43,976 nt of DNA from Candidatus Poseidonia sp. (GTDB lineage: Archaea > Thermoplasmatota > Poseidoniia > Poseidoniales > Poseidoniaceae), in contig JAQXEX010000071.1 of assembly GCA_029250625.1 (NCBI GenBank), positions 1 through 43,976 of the forward strand, read 5' to 3'. Position 1 is the stretch's first letter. Every line of letters begins with the position of its first letter. Below, piece by piece: positions 18,185 through 26,511 of the stretch. The translations under genes and the position numbers were made by a program. The notes under the pieces were generated by a model. It searched no databases. It saw only the letters and a list, made by a program, of their open reading frames with translations, and was not told the DNA's origin.

Positions 18185-19104
18185 CAATTCTCCAATCCGA
18201 GGTTGTTTCGCATGTTCTCAAGATGTGCGTGAACATGCTCCACAAAAAAACCATGCATCAAAAATCGGTATGAGAGCCCTGTGGGCCCAACAAGAATCAT
18301 TGGGAACCGGTTGTATGCTATGTCTGCAAAATGCGTGGCTCCCACGATATCGTCAATAAGAAGGCCAACAGAATGGTCGAATTGGAACGAGTTGATGGCT
18401 GCTTCGTACTCCTTGGCAGTCAGCCAAAAGCAAAACGAAGTTTTGAACAGTTCATGAGCGGTTTCAAAATCCAAAAATTGTGTCCATTTCTTCCGTTGAG
18501 TCCCGTAGTCGACTTGAACGGGTCGCCAGTTTGTCCATGAGAGTTCTTTGTCCTCAATGGGCCAAAGTGAGCGGTCGGGTTCCTCAAGGTCCCTCATCGT
18601 CATCAAAACGCCTTGGTCGTGATGAACGAAGGTCTGTACCATCAAATCCCGTATCATCTTCGGATAAATGAGAACCGGTTCTACATCGTCCTTACCGGAA
18701 TTATCAATCACAAAGTTGAGCAAATTGCTTTCGGCTTGAAAATGTCTCAAGATGAGAACATTTGCTTCCGGACGAACAAAGTATTTCATGAAAAAACAGA
18801 TTTGCCACTGCAAGAACCCGTGGGCTTTCCATTGAATTGGAATAAGGCGCTTGATGTAATAGGTAATATGAAGAAGAATTGTAAGAATGATCCGAAGGGT
18901 TGGTAAGACAATGATTCGGAGTGGATTTTTTAGGTCCTTAAGCCAAAACTCCTTAGCAACATCGTCCAGTGGTAGACTCTTGTCACCAGTAAGGGCATCA
19001 GAAAGCGTAGCGGGCATTCTACCGTGGTTCTGAGACATCAGTTTTGCACGCTTACGCTCCATTCGGCGCTCTTTTCGGCTAAGGGGGGCATTATTCAAGC
19101 TCAT
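18184..19104 (-). CDS. Protein of unknown function in the ketosynthase/desaturase cluster
   Basis: A 306-residue protein I cannot assign to a characterised family. The ATG at 19102-19104 is chosen because GGAGGAAG lies just upstream; the longer open frame to 19239 adds 45 residues with no protein-like features. A very basic N-terminus (about 10-25) is followed by one or two hydrophobic helices (about 64-85). Possible metal-ligand or catalytic residues cluster in the LRHFQAES, FVHHDQ, DHSVGLLIDD and VEHVHAHLE segments. It overlaps the diiron-oxidase gene upstream by 14 bp and shares one base with the desaturase start downstream, so it is almost certainly made with them. The genomic context suggests an accessory or catalytic role in acyl-chain modification. 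Confidence 0.8.
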   Translation of the reverse strand: MSLNNAPLSRKERRMERKRAKLMSQNHGRMPATLSDALTGDKSLPLDDVAKEFWLKDLKNPLRIIVLPTLRIILTILLHITYYIKRLIPIQWKAHGFLQWQICFFMKYFVRPEANVLILRHFQAESNLLNFVIDNSGKDDVEPVLIYPKMIRDLMVQTFVHHDQGVLMTMRDLEEPDRSLWPIEDKELSWTNWRPVQVDYGTQRKKWTQFLDFETAHELFKTSFCFWLTAKEYEAAINSFQFDHSVGLLIDDIVGATHFADIAYNRFPMILVGPTGLSYRFLMHGFFVEHVHAHLENMRNNLGLEN

Positions 19105-19840
19105 GTTCGACTTCCTCCAATTGCAGTCGGTACAAGCGTGCAACGACTCGAGATGTTTTGATGATTGAACGAACGGTTGGGCCATCCACACACACTTCGT
19201 CCAGCATGTCGTAAAAGCGCTCCATGTGGTCACCATCATTGTGCCCGTGATAGGTCATAAAACGGGTAGAATCCTCTCCAAGGCCTGTCAACTCCTGAAT
19301 GCGCTCAGCCCAAGAACGAGCCATCTTTTCTCCGAGCCCTTCAATAATCCACATCGCTCCAAGCAGGTCAACCGGATTGGGACGAGATGAACGGTGCATC
19401 AAGAATCCATGAAGGGCTTCAGAGCCGACGTTTCGCTCCATTCCCAAAATATCATTCAAATCCCCACCAGAGGCTACGTAATCCTTTTCCAACAACTCGT
19501 AATCACGGTGCTCATCAACAGCATGGCTGATGATGGTTGAACGGATTTCTGCATGATTACGGTCAAAACTACTTGCTGTTCGTGTGATCCATCGTGAACC
19601 TTCAATCACTTGTTGACGAAGGTTTCTCAACAAACAGAGATGGTCTTCAACGGTATATGTCCCTAAATCAATACGACGAAGGAGTGGAACCGTTGAAAGG
19701 TCTCGCTCAAAACCCAGCCAAACTCGTAAGAGTTGTTGCAAGCAACGTTGAGCATGAGGATTCAATTCTCTTCCCCTCTCTGAAATCAAGGGTGTAGTGT
19801 TGGCTGAACTGCCGTCAATTGCTATATCTCCATCGTTCAT
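19091..19840 (-). CDS. Haem-oxygenase-like diiron oxidase (iron-containing redox enzyme family)
   Basis: A 249-residue all-helical protein resembling the HDO/PqqC/TenA-like fold. Candidate iron ligands are visible in helical contexts: Glu80 (VIEGSRW), His106/Glu110/His111 (SHAVDEHRD), Glu167 (IIEGLGEK), His198/His200 and Asp204/His205 (YHGHNDGDH). Known members use O2 on small or acyl substrates; UndA, for example, turns fatty acids into terminal alkenes. The specific reaction here cannot be read from sequence. Its ATG overlaps the ketosynthase stop as ATGA (19837-19840), so the two are translationally coupled. That coupling suggests it acts on the ketosynthase product. Confidence 0.82.
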   Translation of the reverse strand: MNDGDIAIDGSSANTTPLISERGRELNPHAQRCLQQLLRVWLGFERDLSTVPLLRRIDLGTYTVEDHLCLLRNLRQQVIEGSRWITRTASSFDRNHAEIRSTIISHAVDEHRDYELLEKDYVASGGDLNDILGMERNVGSEALHGFLMHRSSRPNPVDLLGAMWIIEGLGEKMARSWAERIQELTGLGEDSTRFMTYHGHNDGDHMERFYDMLDEVCVDGPTVRSIIKTSRVVARLYRLQLEEVEHELE

Positions 19841-20973
19841 GATTTCACCGCCGTGAGTTGCATGTATGTTGTGTTAAATCGTCCGCTTTCAGGAACAAAG
19901 CAAAGAATTGTATCTCCTTCATTGAGGGTGACCTCATCGGTCCTAAGAAATTCATCGATCATGATGAATAATGAGGCAGCCCCTGTATTTCCACGGGTGT
20001 AAAGGTTGGTCCACCAACGGTCTTCAGGAATGCCCACGCCAGCAGCGTCGAGCAAATCCAAGATCTTGTCCCTAAAATGGTGGCTGGAATAATGACACAA
20101 GAAATGGTCGATTTCTCCGGGGATGCTGATTCCATCCTCAACGAGTCGAAGGTATCCATCAACACCCATACGAACGATGTTATCGAGCAAACGAACTTCT
20201 TGCCGAAGAAGGAGGGCTCCGGCTTTCTCAGCCTCACCATAGGTATCGTAATCCTGCCAGGTTCGCTCATCATCGGGAAGTCCTGCTGAACCGACACTCA
20301 TGCATGTTGGAAGAGCGTGAGCATGTGAGAATCCGTGAATCCAATCAATTTTGAAACTGAATCCCTTTGGTGCAGGCTTATCTTGCAAAAGTAAGGCTCC
20401 AGCCCCATCAGAAAGCATCCACCGGAGGAATTCAGTATTGAAGTCAATGCGTTTTGAAGCGTATGTGGATTCAGTAGCAGCCTCATACCGTTGCTTCTTG
20501 AGAAGGCGGCTTGAGAGTTCGCTTGAAACCACTACTGCTGCTTCGTGGTCGCCCAAGCGAAGACTGTTCCATGCCGCCTTTAGGGCCATCATGGATGAAG
20601 AACAAATCCCATGCGTGGTCAAAATTTCTATCGCTGGAAGGCCCAATTCTGCTTGGACCATACTCGCCATGCCAGGGGCGGGAAGGTCGCCTTGAGTAGA
20701 AGCAACGGCAAGCATTCCAACCTTGTCACGGGTTAGAAATGCTCTGTCCAAACATTGCTCTGCAGCATTTGATGCCATTTCCGTATTGCTATGAGTTGTA
20801 TTTTGATTCTCATCAATGGCATAGTGGCGGGTTTCAATTTTATTCGCTTTTTGGATCTGAACGCGAAGGGAGGAAGGTTTCCCATGCACTGCACCCAAGA
20901 TGCCTTCAACTTCACCAACTGAGATTGGAGGGCCCGGTAGAAAGGCACCCGTGCTGGTAATGTAAACCGTCAT
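19837..20973 (-). CDS. Beta-ketoacyl synthase III-type enzyme, StlD/DarB-like
   Basis: A 378-residue thiolase-fold condensing enzyme with catalytic Cys124 (HGICSSS), His294 (CHYSSHH) and Asn329 (RGNTGAAS). The N-terminal ITSTGAFLPGPPIS segment and the KIETRHYAID...TTHSN segment resemble, from memory, the StlD/DarB ketosynthases that make dialkylresorcinol or cyclohexanedione precursors, more than housekeeping FabH. The start is the ATG at 20971-20973, with a GGTGG upstream and an ATGA overlap with the previous gene's stop; a longer frame to 21027 lacks support. No acyl carrier protein, ketoreductase or aromatase lies nearby. OleA-like head-to-head condensation is an alternative. It is the signature gene of the five-gene block. 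Confidence 0.87.
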   Translation of the reverse strand: MTVYITSTGAFLPGPPISVGEVEGILGAVHGKPSSLRVQIQKANKIETRHYAIDENQNTTHSNTEMASNAAEQCLDRAFLTRDKVGMLAVASTQGDLPAPGMASMVQAELGLPAIEILTTHGICSSSMMALKAAWNSLRLGDHEAAVVVSSELSSRLLKKQRYEAATESTYASKRIDFNTEFLRWMLSDGAGALLLQDKPAPKGFSFKIDWIHGFSHAHALPTCMSVGSAGLPDDERTWQDYDTYGEAEKAGALLLRQEVRLLDNIVRMGVDGYLRLVEDGISIPGEIDHFLCHYSSHHFRDKILDLLDAAGVGIPEDRWWTNLYTRGNTGAASLFIMIDEFLRTDEVTLNEGDTILCFVPESGRFNTTYMQLTAVKS

Positions 20974-21548
20974 GCATCCACCTGAGGAGTTCCATGCTTC
21001 TTTTGGTAGGAATAACAGCGCCACCACTCCTGCATGTAAGGAAATACGACGAAAATGGCCATGAGTACCATGTAGAAGGTTGCATAATTACCGGAGTTCC
21101 CAAGGGGTTCCTTTCTCCACTCAACACCAAACCCTCCACTCCAATTGAGGGTGGCCGTGTCGAGGAACACCTCCCACTTACGTACAATAATCAGCAGAAT
21201 GAGGAAGAACGGAAGGGTGGCCAAATAGTTGTGAGCATGAACTTCCCAAATTGAGATTTCACGTTTACCGGTTGCAAAATGGACATCATAGTGTGCAACA
21301 ACTTCGTGAGCAATAAGGGCAGCAAAACATAGCAACATGATGAGGACATTGACCTCAAAAAGAAGCGAAAGAACGAGAGGGATGCAAATTTGGACTCCCA
21401 TGAGGCAGTGGATATATGCTTCCTTTAATCCCGAGGTCTTTTCAATCTCGGTCTTTCGGTGGCACCACCAGTCAAGCATCCCAGCGATTCCCCAGAGAGG
21501 AAGAAGGACGTACAAAATAACATTGAGGACTAAGGTTGCTTCATCCAT
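20970..21548 (-). CDS. Small His/Glu-rich integral membrane protein in the ketosynthase cluster
   Basis: A 192-residue protein with about four hydrophobic helices. The loops or helix ends carry a striking set of polar residues: DWWCHR...E (about 26-34), KEAYIH (about 42-47), AHEVVAHYDVHFA (about 80-92) and WEVHAHNYLA (about 101-110). This pattern of His, Glu and Asp spaced across helices suggests a membrane metal site, as in hydroxylase-like enzymes. I recall bacterial relatives without an assigned function but cannot name the family with certainty. The ATG at 21546-21548 is favoured because GAGG lies seven bases upstream; another ATG is two codons earlier. Its stop overlaps the ketosynthase start (ATGA). 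It is the first gene of the block. Confidence 0.8.
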   Translation of the reverse strand: MDEATLVLNVILYVLLPLWGIAGMLDWWCHRKTEIEKTSGLKEAYIHCLMGVQICIPLVLSLLFEVNVLIMLLCFAALIAHEVVAHYDVHFATGKREISIWEVHAHNYLATLPFFLILLIIVRKWEVFLDTATLNWSGGFGVEWRKEPLGNSGNYATFYMVLMAIFVVFPYMQEWWRCYSYQKKHGTPQVDA

Positions 21549-21581
21549 TGTCATGCCTCAAGCAGGCTATGAAGGTTCAAC

Positions 21582-21588
21582 AATTAAA
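21582..21588 (-). promoter_or_regulatory. Possible TATA box of the ketosynthase cluster
   Basis: On the minus strand the sequence reads CTTTAATTG about 34 bases upstream of the favoured start at 21548. This is close to the archaeal TATA consensus and would give a leader of roughly 10 nt. It lies in the 85-bp gap after nrdA, so the five-gene block could be transcribed independently of the nrd genes. The match is short and no clear BRE is visible. Confidence 0.25.
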
Positions 21589-21633
21589 GGAATCTCCGGC
21601 GCGAGGAGCCTCAGGCAGAGGTTCAGTCTACCT

Positions 21634-24027
21634 TCAAGAGCCACACATCAGGCAGTCATCGGGAGTATCGAGACTGCATGCAATTGCTTCAAGGCTGTCA
21701 ACATCTTCTGCACGCTCAGCAAGTCCACCGACAGTTTGGTCGTCTTTGGACTTGGACTCAAGAGTGAACTGAATGGCGTCGGCGGCTGCCTTTGTTCGCA
21801 GATAGTACATTCCGGTCTTCAGACCTTGCTTCCATCCGTAGAAGTGCATTGAGGTAACCTTTGCAGGATTTGCATCAACCATGTGGATGTTCAACGATTG
21901 GCTTTGGTCAATGTATGCGCCACGGTCAGCAGCCATGTCTAAGACGTGGCGTTGACTGATTTCCCATGTGGTTTTGTAGAGGTTGCGGATCGTCTCAGGG
22001 ATATTTGTAATCGCTTGTATGGAGCCCTTGTGTCGCAAGATTTCATTCTTCATTTCAATACTCCAAAGGTCTTCCTTGATGAGGTCTCGAACCAAATGTC
22101 GGTTGAGAACAACGAACTCTCCAGAGAGAGTGCGGCGGACGTAGAGGTTGGAGGTGAACGCCTCAAAGCATTCGTTGTTTCCGAGAATTTGGGAGGTTGA
22201 GGCTGTGGGCATTGGAGCAACCAAGAGGGAGTTACGCATTCCATGTTCCACGATCTCTTCCTTGAGTGAACCCCAATCCCAGCGGCCACTGTGTTCGTTC
22301 ATGCCCCACAAGTCAAATTGCAGGACACCTTTGCTGGCGGGTGAACCCTTGAAAGTTGAGTAAGGTCCTTCTGCAATTGCAGCATCTTTCGAAGCAGTGC
22401 AGGCAGCGTAGTAAATCGTCTCAAAAATTTCTTTGTTCAATGAGCGAGCTTCGGGCCCGTCGAAATTCATCTTTAGCATAGCAAAGGTGTCAGCAAGTCC
22501 TTGTACGCCCAGTCCAATCGGACGGTGACGCATGTTAGAATTACGGGCTTCTTCAACCGGATAGTAATTGACATCAATGACACGGTTCAGATTGCCTGTA
22601 GCGTGATACGTAACGTCGTAGAGTTTCTGGTGGTCGAATTCTCCACTGCTCATGTTCACGAACTTGGGCAAGGCAATTGAGGCGAGGTTGCAGACAGCAA
22701 CTTCGTCCTTTGCGGTGTATTCCATGATTTCAGTGCATAGGTTTGAGGAGCGGATGGTTCCAAGGTTCTTCTGATTGGACTTGTTGTTTGCTGCATCCTT
22801 GTAAAGCATGTAAGGCGTACCTGTTTCAATTTGGGATTCAACGATTTTGTCCCAAATGGTTCGTGCAGGAACCGTTTCACGGGCGAGGCCTCTTCGCTCT
22901 AAATCTTCGAACATTGCCTTGAATTCATCACCGTAGACATCTTGCAAACCGGGGCATTCGTTCGGACAGAAGAATGACCAGTCAGCGTTCTGCTCGACCC
23001 GTTCCATGAACAAATCGGGAGTCCACATTGCGTAGAACAGGTCACGTGCTCGGAGTTCTTCCTTTCCGTGGTTCTTCTTGAGGTCCAAAAATTGCAGGAT
23101 ATCAGGGTGCCATGGTTCAAGGTAAATTGCGATAGAACCCTTACGCTTGCCGCCGCCTTGGTCAACGTAGCGCGCTGTGTCGTTGAAGACTCGTAGCATT
23201 GGTACGATTCCGTTGGAGGTTCCGTTCGTGCCCTTGATGTACGAACCTTTTGAGCGCACATGATGGATGGACAATCCAATTCCTCCGGCAGATTTGGAGA
23301 TCAAAGCACACTGCTTGAGAGTGTCATAGATTCCGTCCAATGAATCGTCTTGCATGGTGAGCAAAAAGCAGGATGACATTTGAGGCATCGGTGTTCCGGA
23401 ATTGAACAATGTCGGCGTTGCGTGAGTGAAGTAGCCTTGACTCATGAGGTCATATGTTTCGAGGGCTTTTGGAATGTTGTTGTGGTGGATTCCAACGGAA
23501 ACTCGCATCAACATGTGTTGAGGGCGTTCTGCAATTTCGCCGTCCAAGCGAAGGAGGTACGAGCGTTCCAGGGTCTTGAAGCCAAAGTAGTCGTAATTGT
23601 TGTCTCGAGAATAATCAATGTGGTTGTTCAAAACGTCTGCATGCTCCATGATCACGTCAAACACTTCTTCCGAGATCAACGGTGCGTGCTTTCGGGATTC
23701 CGGGTCGATGTACTCACGCAGGTCGGTGATTACATCGGTGAAACTATCTTTGGTTGCACGGTGCAAATCGTCCACACAAATACGAGCTGCTAAGCGGCTG
23801 TATTCAGGGTGATGGGAAGCCAATGATGCGGCTGTTTCAGCTGCAAGTTGGTCAAGTTCACGAGTGGTCACACCATCGTACAGGCCTTCGATGGTGAGCT
23901 TGGTAACGTGTCCTGGGTCTACCCATTTTGAGTTCAATCCTTTAGAGAGTGTTGTTAACTTTTCGAGGATGGCATCAAAGCGCACATCCTCTCTTTCGCC
24001 TTTCCTATTTACTACTTGCATGGCCAT
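21634..24027 (-). CDS. nrdA: Ribonucleoside-diphosphate reductase large (alpha) subunit, class I
   Basis: A 797-residue alpha subunit reducing ribonucleotides to deoxyribonucleotides with the radical supplied by NrdB. An N-terminal ATP-cone begins [18 protein letters not shown]. The active-site region includes [22 protein letters not shown] (about residues 433-454, split here by function: the NLCTE motif then the catalytic loop). The [16 protein letters not shown] segment occurs in the barrel. The C-terminal CLMC pair can re-reduce the active site. The start at 24027 is set by GGAGGA seven bases upstream; the frame continues to 24093 without support. It follows nrdB by 62 bp on the same strand. 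Confidence 0.95.
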   Translation of the reverse strand: MAMQVVNRKGEREDVRFDAILEKLTTLSKGLNSKWVDPGHVTKLTIEGLYDGVTTRELDQLAAETAASLASHHPEYSRLAARICVDDLHRATKDSFTDVITDLREYIDPESRKHAPLISEEVFDVIMEHADVLNNHIDYSRDNNYDYFGFKTLERSYLLRLDGEIAERPQHMLMRVSVGIHHNNIPKALETYDLMSQGYFTHATPTLFNSGTPMPQMSSCFLLTMQDDSLDGIYDTLKQCALISKSAGGIGLSIHHVRSKGSYIKGTNGTSNGIVPMLRVFNDTARYVDQGGGKRKGSIAIYLEPWHPDILQFLDLKKNHGKEELRARDLFYAMWTPDLFMERVEQNADWSFFCPNECPGLQDVYGDEFKAMFEDLERRGLARETVPARTIWDKIVESQIETGTPYMLYKDAANNKSNQKNLGTIRSSNLCTEIMEYTAKDEVAVCNLASIALPKFVNMSSGEFDHQKLYDVTYHATGNLNRVIDVNYYPVEEARNSNMRHRPIGLGVQGLADTFAMLKMNFDGPEARSLNKEIFETIYYAACTASKDAAIAEGPYSTFKGSPASKGVLQFDLWGMNEHSGRWDWGSLKEEIVEHGMRNSLLVAPMPTASTSQILGNNECFEAFTSNLYVRRTLSGEFVVLNRHLVRDLIKEDLWSIEMKNEILRHKGSIQAITNIPETIRNLYKTTWEISQRHVLDMAADRGAYIDQSQSLNIHMVDANPAKVTSMHFYGWKQGLKTGMYYLRTKAAADAIQFTLESKSKDDQTVGGLAERAEDVDSLEAIACSLDTPDDCLMCGS

Positions 24028-24089
24028 GTATATTTCCTCCAGATTCGGTGAGTGTGATTGCGTGGTAAGTTCCTTTGTTCGCGTACGGT

Positions 24090-25124
24090 TCAAAAGTCTT
24101 CGTCAACAGAGAACCGCTGTTGAACGCTTCCAAGAGACGAGCCATCCATAACACCAGCTTTCTGGTATTCTGCAACTCTCTTCTCAAAGAAATTGGTTTT
24201 TCCTTGCATGGAAATCATTTCCATCCACGGGAACGGGTTCGATGCTTCGTAGATCTTGGAACAGTTCAATGAAACGAGCAGACGGTCTGCGACGAATTTG
24301 ACGTATTGTTCCATCAAGTCTGCATTCATTCCGATGAGGTTCACCGGCAATGCCTTGGTGACGAATTCAATTTCAATTTCAACTGCTTCAGCAATGATAC
24401 GGCGAATGACGTTTTCACCAGCACCACGCAACAACTTGTTGTGAAGCAGGCAAGCGAAGTCACAGTGTAGGCCTTCATCACGAGAAATCAATTCGTTTGA
24501 AAAGGTAAGGCCGGGCATAAGTCCTCGCTTCTTGAGCCAGAAAATTGCACAGAATGAACCGGAGAAGAAAATTCCCTCAACAGCAGCAAACGCAACCAAG
24601 CGCTCAGCGAAGGAGCCTCGCTTTCGAGAAAGCCAACGCATGGCCCATTCCCCTTTCTTTTGAACCGACGGGACGGTCTCCAGTGCCTTGAACAGGTGGT
24701 TCTTTTCTTGGTCATCGTTGATGTAGGTATCAATGAGAAGCGAATAGGTTTCAGCGTGGATGTTTTCCATCATGATCTGGAAACCATAGAAAGCTCTGGC
24801 CTCGGGCCAACATACTTCATTGGAGAAATTCATCACCAAGTTTTCGTTGACAATGCCGTCGCTGGCTGCAAAGAACGCAAGAATATGCTTGAGGAAATGT
24901 TGTTCACCTTCGTTGAGGTTCTTCCAATCTTTGAGGTCTTCAGCAAGGTCAATCTCTTCCGCAGTCCAAAACGATGCTTGTTCCATTTTGTACATTTCCC
25001 AAATGTCATCGTGCTGGATGGGGAACAGAACGAATCGGTCCAGGTTTTCTTGAAGCATGGGCTCAAGATGTTCTTTCGTAAAATCGACGTCTACTCCCTC
25101 ATCTTTGCTGTGTTCTATGACCAT
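24090..25124 (-). CDS. nrdB: Ribonucleoside-diphosphate reductase small (beta) subunit, eukaryote-like class I
   Basis: A 344-residue diiron protein generating the tyrosyl radical for NrdA. All ligands align with mouse R2 by spacing: Asp89, Glu120, His123, Glu183, Glu217 and His220, with the radical Tyr127 four residues after His123. The [19 protein letters not shown] and [13 protein letters not shown] segments are of the eukaryotic/viral R2 type, and the C-terminus FSVDEDF matches the R2 tail that docks on R1. The start at 25124 follows a GGGGGGA ribosome binding site; 47 further codons are open upstream but unsupported. O2 is needed for cofactor assembly. It is divergent from dut across a 289-bp region. 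Confidence 0.95.
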   Translation of the reverse strand: MVIEHSKDEGVDVDFTKEHLEPMLQENLDRFVLFPIQHDDIWEMYKMEQASFWTAEEIDLAEDLKDWKNLNEGEQHFLKHILAFFAASDGIVNENLVMNFSNEVCWPEARAFYGFQIMMENIHAETYSLLIDTYINDDQEKNHLFKALETVPSVQKKGEWAMRWLSRKRGSFAERLVAFAAVEGIFFSGSFCAIFWLKKRGLMPGLTFSNELISRDEGLHCDFACLLHNKLLRGAGENVIRRIIAEAVEIEIEFVTKALPVNLIGMNADLMEQYVKFVADRLLVSLNCSKIYEASNPFPWMEMISMQGKTNFFEKRVAEYQKAGVMDGSSLGSVQQRFSVDEDF

Positions 25125-25413
25125 GACATATTCCCCCCGGCTGTTTGTCTCGCGCTGGATTTTGTTTGCCCTCCTATAACGCCTATAATGATACCCCCCG
25201 CGAAGGCATAGAGCAGATGCGTTTCGCGACCCTTTACCACCCCATCGTACGATTGAGCAGTGCATCGTTTAGCATATTTGGCCAGGAATGATATAAAACC
25301 CCTAAAAGAATCTAAAATTATCGTAAAATCACCTCTATTTCCACTGCAGATGCATGTGGGTAGAATCTTACATCATCCCAACAGTCAAAAAGCGATGTAT
25401 TGTCACCGTGTCT
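25125..25413. promoter_or_regulatory. Divergent nrdB/dut regulatory region with phased TAAAA tracts
   Basis: No gene is seen in these 289 bases. On the plus strand four TAAAA tracts start at 25294, 25303, 25313 and 25324, spaced 9-11 bp, roughly one helical turn. The first lies in GATATAAAACC, a fair archaeal TATA box for dut or an upstream promoter. On the minus strand a tandem TTATAGG element (plus-strand 25170-25188) is a candidate nrdB promoter. The arrangement fits intrinsically bent DNA or repeated binding sites shared by genes controlling dNTP supply. The promoter roles are inference. Confidence 0.4.
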
Positions 25414-25866
25414 ATGGAGCAGATTCCTCTAACCGTACAATTCGCCCGACTCGATGAAGGCGCCATCTTGCCGACCCAAGGTTCAGCCTTGGCCGCAGGA
25501 TGGGACATGTATGCGTTGGAAGACACTGTCGTCCCCAAAGGCTCGTCTGTCCTCATCCGCACGGGTTGGGCTGCAGCAATCCCTGAGGGATGGGAGGGGC
25601 AATTGCGTTGCCGCTCTTCATTGGGCAAGAAAGGAATGATCATGCCCAATGGAATCGGCACCATAGACGCTGACTACCGCGGTGAATTGATGGTCCTTGC
25701 AACCTGGATTGGTCAAGGCGACTCGTTCTCAATTGCAGCAGGGGAACGTGTTGCTCAGATGCTTTTCGCCCAAGTCCCAAAGGTAACGTTGGTTGAAACA
25801 ACCATCGACCAATTGACGGATACCGAACGAGGAACGGGCGGTTTCGGCTCTTCTGGTAAGTATTGA
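25414..25866 (+). CDS. dut: dUTP diphosphatase
   Basis: A 150-residue trimeric-type dUTPase converting dUTP to dUMP and pyrophosphate. All five family motifs are visible: AAGWDMYA (1), RSSLGKKG (2), GTIDADYRGEL (3), ERVAQMLF (4) and RGTGGFGSSG (5). The start is the ATG at 25414; an in-frame GTG lies two codons earlier and the frame is open to 25354. No ribosome binding site is evident, so a leaderless or near-leaderless message is possible. It lies divergent to nrdB and 24 bp before lipB. Confidence 0.94.
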   Translation: MEQIPLTVQFARLDEGAILPTQGSALAAGWDMYALEDTVVPKGSSVLIRTGWAAAIPEGWEGQLRCRSSLGKKGMIMPNGIGTIDADYRGELMVLATWIGQGDSFSIAAGERVAQMLFAQVPKVTLVETTIDQLTDTERGTGGFGSSGKY

Positions 25867-25890
25867 GGCAGTCCATGAGAGGCGACGATT

Positions 25891-26511
25891 ATGGTTGACA
25901 TTCGAGAACTCGGCGTTGTTCAGTACGAGGATGGATTGAAACTGATGAAATCATTGCAAGCACAGCGCATCAGCGACGAAATCCCAGATACGTTGCTCAT
26001 CCTTGAGCACCAAGAAGTGGTCACGGTCGGTCCACGCGCCCGGAACGATGGCATTCGACCACCAGAGGACTATTCCACCCAAGCTGTAGACCGTGGCGGT
26101 GGCTTAACGTGGCACGGCCCAGGACAGATTGTCTGCTACCCCGTATTCAAATGGGGTCTTCGCGAACAAGAAGCATCGGTTGCTGAAATCATCACCAAGA
26201 TTGAGCAGTGGGTGATCGACGCCCTTGGGATGTTGAACATCAACGGCGAACGCGACCATCGGATGCAGGGCGTATGGGTGGATGGACACAAAATTTGCAG
26301 CATAGGATTGTCATTCCTTCGCTGGGTTAGTCGGCATGGATTCACCGTCAATGTCAACACGCCCCCCGGAAGGGTGGAAGCGGTAGCTGGGTGTGGACTC
26401 ACTGCGGACACAACAACTTCTCTAGAAAATCTCGGATACGAAGTTGATGCCCAGGCAGTCAAACAAGCATTGCTCGATGCGATGCAATTCGGGCCCGTCA
26501 CTGGTTCTTGA
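25891..26511 (+). CDS. lipB: Octanoyl (lipoyl) transferase LipB
   Basis: A 206-residue acyltransferase moving octanoyl from acyl-ACP to the E2 lipoyl lysine, the first step before LipA. The family signature RGGGLTWHGPGQIVCYP is at about residues 69-85. The catalytic Lys is in HKICSIG and the catalytic Cys in the AGCGL segment (about 166-170). Length is normal. It follows dut by 24 bp. Its 3' end overlaps the convergent TSP3-protein gene by 14 bp. The bacterial-type LipB/LipA route implies an octanoyl donor, so some fatty-acid synthesis in the cell. Confidence 0.95.
   Translation: MVDIRELGVVQYEDGLKLMKSLQAQRISDEIPDTLLILEHQEVVTVGPRARNDGIRPPEDYSTQAVDRGGGLTWHGPGQIVCYPVFKWGLREQEASVAEIITKIEQWVIDALGMLNINGERDHRMQGVWVDGHKICSIGLSFLRWVSRHGFTVNVNTPPGRVEAVAGCGLTADTTTSLENLGYEVDAQAVKQALLDAMQFGPVTGS

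Noticed and set aside
21337..21852. A 171-codon plus-strand frame spanning the nrdA/cluster junction
   Set aside because: It is antisense to two supported genes and has no start signal or protein-like composition.
24660..25211. A 183-codon plus-strand frame opposite nrdB
   Set aside because: It is antisense to the nrdB region that carries all the diiron ligands, and no homology pattern is apparent in it.
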